Part shown: positions 1 through 9,999 of the stretch, one piece after another | Layout: each line of letters opens with the position of its first letter | Position numbering within the stretch: position 1 is the stretch's first letter | Origin: Pontibacter beigongshangensis | GTDB taxonomy: Bacteria; Bacteroidota; Bacteroidia; Cytophagales; Hymenobacteraceae | NCBI RefSeq assembly: GCF_014332515.1 | Contig: NZ_VFSD01000008.1 | Span: forward strand, 1 to 64,000 | DNA length: 64,000 nt | Reading direction: 5' to 3' | Translations under genes and position numbers: made by a program | The notes under the pieces: model-generated | The model's input: only the letters and a program-made list of their open reading frames with translations | Databases searched by the model: none | What the model was told of the DNA's origin: nothing

Positions 1-99
1 ACATCTTTCCTCCTCTTGCGCCGCTCTTCAGCGGCTGCGCCTCAGCGCCTTGTACTCTTAATATTTACTCTAACGCTACTCTCTTTCCTCCTTCGAACC

Positions 100-515
100 G
101 TCCGCTCTGGAAGGGGATGCAAAGGTAAGAAGCTTTTCTTTCTCTGCAAGCGATTCAGGGAAATTTTTTTTTCTTTTTTCCCTTCCCTCTTTCACTCTTT
201 CCTTCTCCTGCGGCCCCTGTTACGATGCCCTCATGAACAGCTTCCCTCTGGAAGCGGGTGCAAAGGTAAGAAACTTTTTTCGAAGGTGCAAAACAAAAGC
301 GAAAATATTTTTTTCAGCTTCCTTTTCTCTCTCCCTCCCCGGCGCCACTGCCTGGCCATCCGAGCCGCCCTCCCTGGAACGGGATGCAAAGGTAAGAACC
401 TTTCCCGGTCCCGCAAGGGAGCAGGTAAACTTTTTTTTCAACCTCTTAGCAGCCTGCCGGCCGCTCCCCCGTCCCTGCCGGATGGGGATGCAAAAGTAGC
501 AAACATCCCCCGGTT
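100..515. repeat. Four-unit non-coding array built on TGCAAAGGTA
   Basis: Four diverged units share CTGGAAnGGGATGCAAAGG followed by TAAGAA and a T-rich tract. The TGC of the core falls at 118, 259, 385 and 489, so the spacing is 141, 126 and 104 bases. The first three units have a second half with GCAA, a few bases, then AAAnTTTTTTTTC, so each is a double copy of one motif; the fourth is decayed (TGCAAAAGTA). From memory, similar GCAAAGGTA arrays sit beside rRNA operons in Bacteroidota, which would place an rRNA or tRNA gene just outside the left edge; that link is inference. A long open frame crosses the array, but it only translates the repeat and poly-T tracts and is not taken as a gene. 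Confidence 0.7.
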
Positions 516-750
516 TCCAAGCACCAGGCGCCCATTTACCGGAAGATTTACGCAAACGCCTCAGAAACAGCCAGATTATTTTTCTACTTGCCTATCCTTT
601 TAATGGAACAGCTTTAATTTTCTCCTCCTCTTGTTAGGCTGTTAATTAACAGCTTTCATAGGACCGTTTGTTCCATGGACAGCTGCTTTTTTTCTTAAGG
701 TTTCTCTTCATTTATCTATGCATGCCGTTGAGAAATTTTATCCTACGGCG

Positions 751-810
751 CAGCAGGTGCAGCAGCAGTAAGGTATTATCGTGTAGAGGGCACTTTTGAC
801 TAGAATAATC
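751..810 (-). repeat. Decayed CCTCCGGAGG element
   Basis: Shows the CAG run (GCAGCAGGTGCAGCAGCAG), a remnant of the core (AGAGGGCA) and the arm ACTAGAATAAT in the correct order for a reverse-oriented copy, but the palindrome itself is lost. Confidence 0.4.
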
Positions 811-860
811 TGAGGGTTATGACTTCCTTGGTTTCAGATTAGATAAGGATATTCCTGATA

Positions 861-912
861 GGAGCAGCAGCTATAGCAGAACCTCTGGAGGCATGTTTTC
901 ATTCTAATAATT
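861..912 (-). repeat. CCTCCGGAGG element, core CCTCTGGAGG
   Basis: Reverse-oriented copy: AGCAGCAG run, core with one change (CCTCTGGAGG), then GCATGTTTTCATTCTAATAA and TT. It lies downstream of the minus-strand dehydrogenase gene. Confidence 0.7.
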
Positions 913-1031
913 CAGCATAATGCTTTGAAGTATTGCTCCCAAGAAAGCAGCAGTTTCTCTGCAGGCGTTTTATTATTGGTGCCAAGCCAAGTTCAAGTAT
1001 TTAATTATAGCCCCGCCCACTATTCCATATA

Positions 1032-2249
1032 TCAGCCTGCCGCATCCACATAATCCTGCAGATAAGCGAACCGCTCTGTTAGCGAACCACCCGTGGCTAT
1101 GGTACCTCGTTTTAGTACGCCATCTTTATCGCCGTTGAACAGGTGCGGGAACACCCTATCGAGTAACTGACGGCTAAAGTTGCGGGAGGCGTTGCGTGGC
1201 AGCTCGCAGGGCAGATTGTCTACGGCCATCACAGTTATATTAGTGCTCTTAGTATAAGGTGCCTCCAGGGCTCCCGTCTCTGGATTATAATCGTAGGCGG
1301 GTGCATCTATGGTAGCAGATCGCTTGGTGCAGGGAATGGAGCCGTTCACATCGCAGGTGATGTCGGCGATGGTGTTTATCCTGAAGTCAGGTTGCCGGGT
1401 TTCCTCCTCAGAAAAAAGCCGGGGCGCGTGCGGGTCCCAGTAAGCGCAAGCCAGCAGCAGGTCCGTTACGCGCGTAAACTTCCGGAAGGTGGATTGGTAC
1501 AGCTGCGGGTGCTGGTAAAAGTCAGGCGAATCCCACACCTCCACATCGGGTCTTGTGTTGTAGTCGCCGGAGTGGAGCTGGGCGTATACTGGCTCATAAA
1601 ACTGCTTATAGAGGTAGTCAAAAACGCTCACCTTTTTGATGCCCATTTTATCCAGCACCTCCATGGCGCCTCCTGCTACTCTGCCACCGCCTGTTACCGC
1701 AATTTTTATCGGGGGCAGCTTTACCTTGAAGTACTCTTCCTGCATATCTTCCATCTCGCGGCACAGGTAAGCGGGCTTCAGGTCGAAGAGCTTCCATTTG
1801 ATCCCGTAGGTGCGGATGCCATTGTAAGCCCCTACTATGCCGGCGTAGCGTCCGAAAGCCACCAGCCGCTGCCCCTGTGCATTCGTTAAGGTTTCATAAT
1901 CAATTAAAGTGATGTTTTTCCGGAGGATGGCACGGAGCAGTTTGGCGTTGTGTGGCTGCTTCTTAATAGTATGGGAGAAGAAGAAATAGGTTTTGCCCGG
2001 AATCAGCTGCTCCACCGGCACCTCCTTCACTCCCATCAGGATGTCGCAATCTTCCAGATCCTGCTGCAACGGGACCTCCAGCTCCCGGTACTCGGCGTCG
2101 GAAAAGCAGCGCTTCGCGCTTGGCTGCACCACCACCTGCGCACCCGGGAAAGCGGCCATCAGCTCCACGCATTTTTTGGGAGTGAGCGGCACCCGTTTAT
2201 CTAAAGGCGTTTTGCCTTCCTCTATAATTCCGATTTTCAGTTTCTGCAT
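1032..2249 (-). CDS. Saccharopine/alanine dehydrogenase-like NAD(P)-dependent oxidoreductase
   Basis: A 405-residue protein of the alanine dehydrogenase / pyridine nucleotide transhydrogenase fold. The N-terminal region (about 1-135) has EEGKTPLDKRVPLTP and FFFSHTIKKQPHN, which resemble the lysine-ketoglutarate reductase and LYS1-type saccharopine dehydrogenase branch more than true alanine dehydrogenase. A Rossmann segment follows (IAVTGGGRVAGGAMEVLDKM, about 185-205). The likely chemistry is NAD(P)-linked oxidative deamination or saccharopine formation/cleavage in amino acid metabolism; substrate cannot be read from sequence. It is divergent from gcvP, another amino-acid catabolism gene. 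On its strand CAAGTTTG lies about 10 bases before the ATG, one base off the -7 consensus. No signal peptide, so cytoplasmic. Family confidence is high, substrate low. Confidence 0.85.
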   Translation of the reverse strand: MQKLKIGIIEEGKTPLDKRVPLTPKKCVELMAAFPGAQVVVQPSAKRCFSDAEYRELEVPLQQDLEDCDILMGVKEVPVEQLIPGKTYFFFSHTIKKQPHNAKLLRAILRKNITLIDYETLTNAQGQRLVAFGRYAGIVGAYNGIRTYGIKWKLFDLKPAYLCREMEDMQEEYFKVKLPPIKIAVTGGGRVAGGAMEVLDKMGIKKVSVFDYLYKQFYEPVYAQLHSGDYNTRPDVEVWDSPDFYQHPQLYQSTFRKFTRVTDLLLACAYWDPHAPRLFSEEETRQPDFRINTIADITCDVNGSIPCTKRSATIDAPAYDYNPETGALEAPYTKSTNITVMAVDNLPCELPRNASRNFSRQLLDRVFPHLFNGDKDGVLKRGTIATGGSLTERFAYLQDYVDAAG

Positions 2250-2504
2250 GAACGAACAAACTTGAATTTTTATGCTGCTTCAGATGTTGAAAGAATGCGG
2301 CAACGGGCTTCAGCGCAACAGCTTTCCTTTTGATTAACAACATATAGCGGCCAACAGCAGCATATACGTAAAGTCAGAACTATTTAGCCTTGCCGCATCT
2401 GTACAATACACAATTCCTGTTACTTTTGTGTGAACAATAAATAAAGTATTTTAGCTGTAAAGCCTTTTAATAAATGCTATATTCCCAATCTATATTTCGT
2501 ACCC
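2250..2504. promoter_or_regulatory. Divergent promoter region of gcvP and the dehydrogenase
   Basis: On the plus strand TACTTTTG at 2421-2428 matches the Bacteroidota -7 box TAnnTTTG exactly. The expected start is near 2435, giving a leader of roughly 70 bases before the gcvP ATG. No TTG lies at the usual distance for the -33 element. The leader is AT-rich with no clear glycine riboswitch; I saw no stable tandem aptamer fold by eye. Confidence 0.5.
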
Positions 2505-5420
2505 ATGATATTCAAAACTAAACCTGCCGATGTGTTTAAAGAACGCCACAATGGTCCGGATAAGGAGCAGATGCTGGACATGCTTAACACGATCGGGGTA
2601 ACTTCGCTGGATCAGCTGATAGAGGAGACAGTGCCGGCTGCTATTCGCCTGAAAAAGCCGCTGAACCTGCCCAAAGGCCTTTCCGAAAAAGATTTCCTGA
2701 AAGAGTTTGGCGCCATTGCCAGGCAGAATAAGGTGTTTAAGTCCTACATAGGCTTAGGATACCACGACACGATTATGCCGCCTGTTATAATGCGCAACAT
2801 TCTGGAGAACCCGGGCTGGTACACCGCTTACACACCGTACCAGGCAGAAATTGCGCAGGGGCGCCTGGAGGCGCTGATCAATTACCAAACCATGGTGATG
2901 GAGCTGACAGGCATGGAGATCGCCAATGCCTCCTTGCTCGACGAGGGCACGGCAGCCGCAGAGGCCATGGGTATGTTTTTTGCCCAGCGCAAAGGTTCCC
3001 GCAAGAGCGCCACCCGCTTTTTTGTATCGGAGCTTTGCCTGCCACAAACTATTGATGTGCTCGTTTCGCGCGCCACACCGCTTGGCATTGAGCTGGAGAT
3101 CGGCGATCACCGCCAGGTTAACCTGGAAGATCCTGCCTATTTCGGAGCCATACTACAGTACCCGGCCGCAGATGGCGAGGTGTTTGATTACGCTTCTTTT
3201 ATAGCTGCTGCACATGCACAGGAAATATTGGTGGCCGTGGCTGCCGACCTGCTTTCGCTTACCCTGCTCACTCCTCCGGGCGAGATGGGAGCCGATGTGG
3301 TAGTAGGCACAACGCAACGCTTTGGCGTTCCGATGGGGTATGGCGGCCCGCATGCCGGCTACTTTGCTACCAAAGATTCCTTTAAGCGCGTAATTCCGGG
3401 CCGTATTATAGGTGCCTCCATAGATGCGCAGGGCAACAAAGCCTACCGTATGGCGCTGCAGACGCGGGAGCAGCACATCCGCCGCGAGAAAGCAACCTCC
3501 AACATCTGCACAGCGCAGGTGCTGCTGGCCGTTATTGCCGGCATGTATGTCGTTTATCACGGGCCGCGCCGCCTCCGGTACATCGGCCTGAACACGCATG
3601 CACTGGCACAGCAGCTGGAGAACGGACTCAAAACCCTGGGCTTTGAGCAGCAGAACAAGCAGTATTTCGATACCTTGAAAATAGCCGTGGAGAGTGCCGA
3701 CATGCAGGCAGCTGTGCGCAAAGAGGCTGAGGCAGCAGGCATCAACTTCCGCTACTTCAACAATACCTATATTACTATCTCTCTGAACCAGAACACCGAC
3801 CTGCAGGATGTGAAAGACATTCTTGCCGTGTTTGCCAAAGTGGCCGGCAAACCGGCAGAGGTTTTAACAATAGACGAGCTGCCGGGCGAGACAGATATTA
3901 CCTGGCCCGAAAGCCTGATCCGGAAAAGCGAATACTTAAAGCAGGAGGTCTTTAACAAGCACCACTCCGAAAGCGAGATCCTGCGCTACATGAAGCACCT
4001 GGAGAACAAAGACTTCTCGCTGGCACATGGCATGATTCCGCTTGGCTCCTGCACCATGAAACTCAACGCCACGGCCGAAATGATTCCGATAACCTGGCCG
4101 GAGATCGCGCAGCTGCACCCTTTTGCCCCTGCTGACCAGGTGCAAGGCTACAGGCAGATCTTTGAAAACCTGGAAGGCTGGCTCTGCGAAATAACCGGTT
4201 TCGATGCCGTGTCGCTGCAGCCGAACTCCGGTGCGCAGGGCGAATTCGCCGGTCTGATGGTGATTCGCGCCTACCACGAGTCGCGTGGCGACCATCACCG
4301 TAACATTGCGCTTATCCCTTCTTCGGCACATGGCACCAACCCGGCCTCTGCCGTTATGGCCGGCATGAAAGTGGTCATAGTGAAGTGCGATGAGAAAGGC
4401 AACATTGATGTGGCCGACCTGCACGCAAAGGCGGAGCAGCACAAAGACAACCTTTCGTGCCTGATGGTGACGTACCCGTCTACCCACGGGGTGTACGAAG
4501 AGAGCATCATCGAGATCTGCGAGACCATTCACCAGAACGGCGGCCGCGTGTATATGGATGGTGCTAACATGAATGCCCAGGTAGGCCTGACCTCACCCGC
4601 CACAATTGGTGCCGATGTTTGCCACCTGAACCTCCACAAGACCTTCTGCATTCCGCACGGCGGTGGTGGTCCTGGTGTGGGCCCTATCGGTGTGGTAAAA
4701 GACCTGGCTCCTTTCCTGCCCGGGCATGCGGTTGTTAAAATAGGTGAGGAAACGGCCATCAATGCGGTATCGGCGGCCCCATGGGGTTCTGCCAGTATTC
4801 TGCCTATCTCCTATGCTTACATCTCGATGATGGGTGGTGAGGGTCTGGCAGAAGCCACGAAATTCGCCATCCTGAATGCCAACTACATAAAAGCCCGCCT
4901 GGAGAAACACTACCCGGTGCTGTATGTGGGCAGCAAAGGCCGTTGCGCTCACGAAATGATTCTGGATTGCCGTGGCTTTAAGAAATTTGGCATAGAGGTA
5001 GAAGACATCGCCAAACGCCTGATGGACTATGGTTTCCATGCGCCAACAGTTTCGTTTCCGGTAGCGGGCACTTTGATGGTGGAGCCGACGGAGTCGGAGG
5101 CGCAGGAAGAGTTAGACCGCTTCTGCGAGGCCATGATCCTGATCAGGGAGGAAATTCGTGCGGTGGAGGAAGGCCAGGCCGACCAGAAAAACAACGTGCT
5201 GAAAAATGCGCCGCACACCGCACAGGTAGCGCTTGCTGACAACTGGGACAGGCCGTACAGCCGTGAGAAAGCGGTATACCCTTACGAACATGCACGGCAT
5301 TACAAGTTCTGGCCAACCGTTAGCCGCATCGACAGTGCTTACGGCGACCGTAACTTGGTCTGCTCCTGCGCCCCGATAGAGAGCTATAACGAAGAGCAAC
5401 AGGAAATGACGGCTGTGTAA
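2505..5420 (+). CDS. gcvP: Glycine dehydrogenase (decarboxylating), P protein
   Basis: Full-length 971-residue P protein of the glycine cleavage system. It uses pyridoxal phosphate to decarboxylate glycine and passes the aminomethyl group to the lipoylated H protein (GcvH). The N-terminal half starts with [16 protein letters not shown]; the C-terminal half carries [10 protein letters not shown] and the PLP-lysine region [15 protein letters not shown] with the lysine near residue 712. Both halves are fused in one chain, as in most Gram-negatives, rather than split into gcvPA and gcvPB. gcvT and gcvH are not in the window. Its H-protein partner needs lipoate made by LipA, encoded at 27.6-28.6 kb. 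A strong hairpin terminator follows the stop. Start ATG chosen because it fits the family N-terminus. Confidence 0.97.
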   Translation: MIFKTKPADVFKERHNGPDKEQMLDMLNTIGVTSLDQLIEETVPAAIRLKKPLNLPKGLSEKDFLKEFGAIARQNKVFKSYIGLGYHDTIMPPVIMRNILENPGWYTAYTPYQAEIAQGRLEALINYQTMVMELTGMEIANASLLDEGTAAAEAMGMFFAQRKGSRKSATRFFVSELCLPQTIDVLVSRATPLGIELEIGDHRQVNLEDPAYFGAILQYPAADGEVFDYASFIAAAHAQEILVAVAADLLSLTLLTPPGEMGADVVVGTTQRFGVPMGYGGPHAGYFATKDSFKRVIPGRIIGASIDAQGNKAYRMALQTREQHIRREKATSNICTAQVLLAVIAGMYVVYHGPRRLRYIGLNTHALAQQLENGLKTLGFEQQNKQYFDTLKIAVESADMQAAVRKEAEAAGINFRYFNNTYITISLNQNTDLQDVKDILAVFAKVAGKPAEVLTIDELPGETDITWPESLIRKSEYLKQEVFNKHHSESEILRYMKHLENKDFSLAHGMIPLGSCTMKLNATAEMIPITWPEIAQLHPFAPADQVQGYRQIFENLEGWLCEITGFDAVSLQPNSGAQGEFAGLMVIRAYHESRGDHHRNIALIPSSAHGTNPASAVMAGMKVVIVKCDEKGNIDVADLHAKAEQHKDNLSCLMVTYPSTHGVYEESIIEICETIHQNGGRVYMDGANMNAQVGLTSPATIGADVCHLNLHKTFCIPHGGGGPGVGPIGVVKDLAPFLPGHAVVKIGEETAINAVSAAPWGSASILPISYAYISMMGGEGLAEATKFAILNANYIKARLEKHYPVLYVGSKGRCAHEMILDCRGFKKFGIEVEDIAKRLMDYGFHAPTVSFPVAGTLMVEPTESEAQEELDRFCEAMILIREEIRAVEEGQADQKNNVLKNAPHTAQVALADNWDRPYSREKAVYPYEHARHYKFWPTVSRIDSAYGDRNLVCSCAPIESYNEEQQEMTAV

Positions 5421-5461
5421 GCTTTTGCCCTGTCCGGGTTTCATTTATTTTTTACTTTTAC

Positions 5462-5498
5462 AAAAGAGGCTGCCCGGTTGGGGCAGCCTCTTTTGCTT
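5462..5498 (+). terminator. Intrinsic terminator after gcvP
   Basis: Thirteen-base-pair perfect stem AAAAGAGGCTGCC / GGCAGCCTCTTTT with a short loop, followed by GCTTTT, about 40 bases past the gcvP stop codon. Confidence 0.85.
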
Positions 5499-6289
5499 TT
5501 TAGTGCACCAGTTACTACCAATTCTCCTCAACCCCCTTCCATATAACTTTTATTTTTCTGTCAGCTCGGAAAGATCTGGGTAGCTAGATCCATCAGTGGT
5601 CGCGAAAGGCAGAAAGAAAGTACCGAGGCAATAGAAGGCAGTTAATATGAATTGGTAAAATATGGCTTAGACAGCCTTCCTATAATGGGAGTCTGGACTA
5701 ACGAAAATCCCATAATGGGAAAAACGATTACTCAGAGGTGCATGTCGAAATATAGTCACGGAAAAAATCTAAAATATATTTACTTCGCCATATATATTAT
5801 TATTCCAGAAAGTGTACAATTTAAGGTGCTGGTTGTAACACCTATTGTCCAATTACAGGGGTATGTAGCGTTGGCTGACTGTGCCAGACATGCCTTACAA
5901 CGATCCTGGAGCCTGCTTCCTAAAATTAGTGGTACTTAAATTGTTTTGCTTAGGCATACCAGGCCGGGCAATTAAAACCTCATCCTGGCCCGAGCCACTA
6001 CTCCCATTCCTGAAAGCAAACCTATAACAGAGCTGTGTGATCTTACAAACGTATTAGGATCAGCCACAACACTTATGCCTGGCCTTTAGCAGCAGCAGAA
6101 AATACCTCTGGAGGGGCATTTTGATTTAAATAATTGCCCCGGTGCCTGACAGACCATCAGGTATCGGGCGTTAAGTGCTACCAGCTAACAGAGAGGCTGG
6201 CATTAAGGAGGTGGTTATCGTCGTAAATAATTCTGTCCTGGCCCGCACTTATCTTACTAAGTAGAAATTGTGCGGTAAAATTTGCTAAC
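5499..6289. other. AT-rich gene-poor stretch with a short direct repeat
   Basis: Nearly 800 bases with no convincing gene. The 5640-5840 part is clearly richer in A+T than its neighbours (many TATA/ATAT runs) and has ATAATGGGA at 5682-5690 and again at 5712-5720. A 95-codon open frame at 5652-5939 has no recognisable features and is not called. The stretch may be the scar of a lost mobile or toxin-antitoxin gene, but nothing in it proves this. A CCTCCGGAGG element lies at 6088-6135. Confidence 0.4.
6088..6135 (-). repeat. CCTCCGGAGG element, core CCTCTGGAGG
   Basis: Reverse-oriented copy with AGCAGCAGCAG, core CCTCTGGAGG, GGCATTTTGAT and TTAAATAATT. Confidence 0.75.
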
Positions 6290-6601
6290 ATGAAAGTGCT
6301 CCTATTTGTTACTTGCCTTGCAGGCTTCAGCCTGACAGCAGCTTCCTCATCTGCTCAAATGTCGGCAGCAGGTGCCACCGATAGCAAATATGTATATCCA
6401 GCTGCCTTAGATGCTCAGCAACAGGCCCTGGTCTATCATATGGCAGAAACACCCGGAACGCCAGAAACAGAACCTGACGCTAAAGCAGCCGCGGCAACAA
6501 AAACCATGTCTGAAGAGCTGAGCATATGGGTAGAGAATAAGCAGGCTGTTATTGATTCCTACAAACGGCCAAAGCGCCGTAAAGCGCAGCCTCCGCTGTA
6601 G
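6290..6601 (+). CDS. Small secreted protein of unknown function
   Basis: Predicted 103-residue protein. Residues 1-22 form a typical signal peptide (MKVLLFVTCLAGFSLTAASS then SAQ). The mature part is low in complexity: an alanine/glutamate-rich middle (about 60-80) and a basic tail with KRPKRRKAQPPL. No domain is recognised. It stands alone, with a repeat element upstream and a gene-free gap downstream. The signal peptide and codon use like the neighbours support a real gene; function unknown. Confidence 0.6.
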   Translation: MKVLLFVTCLAGFSLTAASSSAQMSAAGATDSKYVYPAALDAQQQALVYHMAETPGTPETEPDAKAAAATKTMSEELSIWVENKQAVIDSYKRPKRRKAQPPL

Positions 6602-6894
6602 CGATCCTTTTAAAGGCTGAATGAGTGAGTGACTAGCGTTTTACAGTACATTGAATTTTTTGAGCTGAAAAGTATGTCCGCTTATGGTCAGCAATTCAAC
6701 TGATCGGCATTTGTTTCAACTTTTATACAAATAATAAAATGTCGTGATACGAGTGTCGTTTTTCTCAAGGTGATGCCAGGTATGATTCCGGGAAGGTAAG
6801 TTCAGAGTATACTTAGTTTATCGCAGTTTAGTCAGTTGTGGCACCTCTTCCGTATAGTTTGTGAACAAATCGCTAAAACTATCTTCACAAACAT

Positions 6895-7509
6895 ATGCGC
6901 GCCAACCCCATTTCTCTTTATCGCAGGCTGGTTCTTGCTTCTGTCTGGGCACTTGCCCTGCTGGCAGGATGTGGCTACGTCAGGCTCAATGTGCAAAGCG
7001 ACTACGACCGGACGGTGAGCTTTCAGCCCTACCGCACGTTCGCCTTTTACGAGCCTGAGGTCTCTATGCAGCTCAATGGCGAAACTCCTCAGTACAATAC
7101 CTCTATAGACGAGCAGCTAAAAGCAGCCATTGCCAGCGAACTGGTTATTAAAGGCCTGACCCCTGCCACCGATACCACCCCCGATCTGCTGATTGCCTAT
7201 GATATCGCCATCGAAACAGGCCCCGAAACTGAAAGCAGCACCGTTGTGCCCGGCTACGGGTATGGTTACGGGTACTGGTATGGCTACCGCTTCAACTACG
7301 ATTTTGCCGGAGTTCCGACGTACCGCAGCATACACGATTACCAGGTGGGCACCCTCGTTATCGACTTCATTAACACTGGTCTCAATGCCCTGGTCTGGCG
7401 AGGATGGGCAGATGGGGGCATCACGGTAAATGAATCGAACCAAGGCCGACTAAACAGGGCTGTATCCAGTATTTTAGCCCAGTACCCTCCCGGAGACATC
7501 CAACGCTGA
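6895..7509 (+). CDS. DUF4136-type lipoprotein
   Basis: A 204-residue lipoprotein. Residues 1-25 form a lipoprotein signal ending in LLAGC with the lipid-accepting Cys26, so the protein is membrane anchored. The body fits DUF4136: VQSDYDRTVSFQPYRTFAFY at the start of the domain, a middle with ELVIKGL and DLLIAYDIAIETG, and a C-terminal GTLVIDFINTGLNALVWRGW strand pair. A tyrosine/glycine run (GYGYGYGYWYGYRF) near residues 119-133 is common in this family. The role is unknown; such proteins are widespread cell-envelope lipoproteins. ATG 6895 is chosen because it gives a compact signal peptide. Convergent with the GH3 gene. Confidence 0.85.
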   Translation: MRANPISLYRRLVLASVWALALLAGCGYVRLNVQSDYDRTVSFQPYRTFAFYEPEVSMQLNGETPQYNTSIDEQLKAAIASELVIKGLTPATDTTPDLLIAYDIAIETGPETESSTVVPGYGYGYGYWYGYRFNYDFAGVPTYRSIHDYQVGTLVIDFINTGLNALVWRGWADGGITVNESNQGRLNRAVSSILAQYPPGDIQR

Positions 7510-7556
7510 TTTTTTATTTGTCGATTGTTGGTTGGTGATTGTTCATGGTTGATTTT

Positions 7557-7690
7557 TAATCTGAGGATTTGGAGATTTGGAGATGAATTTCAGGCAACCT
7601 TTAAGAATGATCAACCCACAACTCTTGACTATCAAAAAAAGTCCTGTGTCTTAAAAAAACCTCCGGAGGGGCAAAATCATTGGAATAATT
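7557..7690 (-). repeat. Composite repeat ending in a CCTCCGGAGG element
   Basis: Word block GATTTGGAGATTTGGAGATG (7566 onward), then GTCCTGTGTCTTAA, then a perfect core CCTCCGGAGG at 7660-7669 followed by GGCAAAATCATTGGAATAAT. The order matches the larger composites near 28.7 and 49.5 kb. It sits between convergent genes. Confidence 0.75.
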
Positions 7691-7888
7691 TGCGGAACAG
7701 GCGCCTTGCCTGCCACTGCGGCCTTGGTCCTTGCGCTCCATTCCTGATTTGAAAGGCAGAAGGGTTGGCACATCCTGGTTCTTTTCCTGCTGCTTTCAGA
7801 GAGAAGCTGAAGCAGGCGTGGCGGGGTGCTTTGAATCATCAGGCCCTGCACACGCCGGGTGCAGGTGTACAAAGCACTTTTCCTGAGG

Positions 7889-9958
7889 CTATTTATTGGA
7901 GCCGTACCCCAGCCCTTCCCCAAACCGGAATAAAGCATAGCCATCGCCTTCCTTGTACCCGGGCAGATCTTCCTTGTTATTTTCTACAGCCTGCTGGCTT
8001 ACGGGCGTGGTAAAGGGCATTTTGCCGGTAGGGTTAAATTTCCCGGACACCACATCCAGCAGTGCGGTGGGCTCTACTCCAAAGGTTGCCAGTATACCAG
8101 GAAAACGGTTAGTCGTCTGCTGGTTATACACCTCATCAATTACAAAAGGATTGGCAAAGTTGATAGCCAGAATAGTCGGCTTCCTGGCAGTAAGCTTATT
8201 TACATAGTTCACATCTACCGCGCAGGCCGAAAGATTCACCTGCAGGGGCGAGTTGTTTGAGGGAAAGAGCGGGCGGATGGAAGGCTTCAGCCAGAGCAGG
8301 ATCACATCTGCTTCTTCGGGAGTGGCGACAAAGGTAAGCCCTTCGTAGACTTCTGAATAGACCTTGCCCGGGCCCGGTGACATCTTGTTGTAGAGTTTAC
8401 CGTAATCCTCGAAGTAAACTTTTGTGCCCTTTGCCAGCGGGAGAGCATTTTTATTGTTGCGCAGCAGCACGATGGACTTGCGCTGGGCTTCTTTCCCGGC
8501 CTCTACAAACTCCGGCTTGCCCACTACCTCCCCAGCCTTATTCTCATCTACATACGGGTTTTCGAAAAGGCCGAGCTGAAACAGCTCCACGAGCAGCAGC
8601 GTAACCGATTCGTCTACATACTGCATCACCTCCGGGTGCGCTTTCAGGGTTTTCAGGAGCTGGGTAGGATCGGCATTGCCGGCAAACAGGTTGGTTCCTG
8701 CCTCCAGCGCTTTTACATAGCGCTGTTCAATCGTGAGCTTCTCCACCCCCCACGGCATGGATTCGATAGGCCCGGTGTCGGAGTTGATGATTCCTTTAAA
8801 GCCCAACTGGCCGCGCAGCACGTCGCGCAGCATGCCCCGGTTATAGGCATAGGCTACTTCTTCGTACTTAGTGTCTTTGGGCAGCGAGTAATATGGCATG
8901 ATGGAGGATGTGCCGGCTGCGATGGCAGCCTTAAAGGGAAGCATGTTTTCTTGTAGCTGGCCTCCCGGAAACACGGCAAAGCGGCCATAGTCGTAGTGCG
9001 GATCAAACCCTTTGTACGCTGACCCTCCTCCCGGAAAGTGCTTGGTGGTCATGGCCACCGACTGATGATTGAGCCTGGGCCCCTGAAAACCTAAGGTGAT
9101 GGCCCCGATGGATTGTGCGGCCAGGGCAGGGTCTTCCCCGAAAGTGCCTTCAATGCGCTGCCAGCGGGGCTCGGTGGCCAGGTCGGCCATGTACATATAC
9201 CCTTTGCGTATGCCTACTGCCAGCCATTCCTGCCGTGCCATATCGCCGAACCGGTGAATCATGGCTGAATCAGCCATGGCTCCCAGCCCGATCTCGGAGG
9301 GCCACCTGGAAAAGCCGATGGTAGTGGAGCCGGTGGCACCCAACGACCCGGTGCTGATATGGTTGCGAGGATTGGAAGCGAACAGCACCGGTATGCCCAG
9401 GCTATCGCTTTCAGCCAATGCCTGCACCTTGTTGGCCCAGCGCGCCATGGTATCAGCCGGAGCCGTGGTTGTTCTCCAGATAAAACGGCGCATCTTATGC
9501 TGCAGTATTCCTTTAGTAGTGCCTACCGTGTTCATTACCGGAAATGGGAGCGGCTCGCCGGTAAACTGGTTTTTGTCGATGACTATATCCTGCTCATTAA
9601 ACGTGCTGGTGATAGGCTCTGTCTGCCCGGAGGCCTCGAGCATAAACGCTTCGTTGTGCATGCGCATGTCTGCTATCAGCAGCATCCCTGCCTTCTCCTC
9701 CAGCGTCATGTTGCGTAGCAGGTCCTGGCTTCTTTCCTCCGGCGATAACCGCCAGTCTTCGTATTTGTCTAACCGGCCATTGCGGTTGAGGTCTTTAAAC
9801 TGTAAACCGTCAGTCTCCAAAATTTGAGCGGAGCGGTAACCCAGGTCAGGCTGGGTGGCCTTTCCTGCTCTGGTTTCGGTTTCGGTATTGGACCGGCCGC
9901 AGGCATTGAGCATGGCAAACAGGATGGTCATAGAGAGGAGGGTATGGATAGTTTTCAT
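7889..9958 (-). CDS. Glycoside hydrolase family 3 lipoprotein (beta-glucosidase type)
   Basis: A 689-residue GH3 enzyme expected to release terminal beta-linked sugars at the cell surface or in the periplasm. The lipoprotein signal ends in MLNAC with Cys20. A calcium-type loop DLNRNGRLDKYEDW (about 56-69) precedes the TIM-barrel start LEEKAGMLLIADM. The barrel has KHFPGGGSA and the nucleophile region GFKGIINSDTGP, where the Asp of SDT is the expected catalytic residue; the (alpha/beta) sandwich domain begins near AQRKSIVLLRN. No PA14 insert or fibronectin-like tail is obvious. The M20 amidohydrolase gene ends about 40 bases upstream on the same strand, so the two are probably co-transcribed. 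Family call firm; exact substrate open. Confidence 0.93.
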   Translation of the reverse strand: MKTIHTLLSMTILFAMLNACGRSNTETETRAGKATQPDLGYRSAQILETDGLQFKDLNRNGRLDKYEDWRLSPEERSQDLLRNMTLEEKAGMLLIADMRMHNEAFMLEASGQTEPITSTFNEQDIVIDKNQFTGEPLPFPVMNTVGTTKGILQHKMRRFIWRTTTAPADTMARWANKVQALAESDSLGIPVLFASNPRNHISTGSLGATGSTTIGFSRWPSEIGLGAMADSAMIHRFGDMARQEWLAVGIRKGYMYMADLATEPRWQRIEGTFGEDPALAAQSIGAITLGFQGPRLNHQSVAMTTKHFPGGGSAYKGFDPHYDYGRFAVFPGGQLQENMLPFKAAIAAGTSSIMPYYSLPKDTKYEEVAYAYNRGMLRDVLRGQLGFKGIINSDTGPIESMPWGVEKLTIEQRYVKALEAGTNLFAGNADPTQLLKTLKAHPEVMQYVDESVTLLLVELFQLGLFENPYVDENKAGEVVGKPEFVEAGKEAQRKSIVLLRNNKNALPLAKGTKVYFEDYGKLYNKMSPGPGKVYSEVYEGLTFVATPEEADVILLWLKPSIRPLFPSNNSPLQVNLSACAVDVNYVNKLTARKPTILAINFANPFVIDEVYNQQTTNRFPGILATFGVEPTALLDVVSGKFNPTGKMPFTTPVSQQAVENNKEDLPGYKEGDGYALFRFGEGLGYGSNK

Positions 9959-9999
9959 ATTTGATTAAACATGTTGCCGGCGAAGAACAGAGATGCTTG

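Larger units (their letters stand above)
604..1031. other. Gene-free stretch with two intergenic repeats
   Basis: About 430 bases between the TGCAAAGGTA array and the 3' end of the dehydrogenase gene. No open frame with coding character was seen. It holds one decayed and one fairly good copy of the CCTCCGGAGG element and nothing else that I recognise. Confidence 0.5.

Noticed and set aside
16..603. 195-codon open frame across the TGCAAAGGTA array with repeated GCKGKKLF
   Set aside because: The repeated peptide is only the translated repeat; the first three units stay in frame (141 and 126 bases apart) but the fourth does not (104), and the rest translates poly-T and proline-rich tracts.
2250..2504. 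Glycine riboswitch before gcvP
   Set aside because: The leader after the -7 box is only about 70 bases, too short for the usual tandem aptamers, and no matching fold was seen.
5652..5939. 95-codon open frame in the AT-rich stretch
   Set aside because: No leader, domain or protein-like composition; probably chance, although a relic cannot be excluded.
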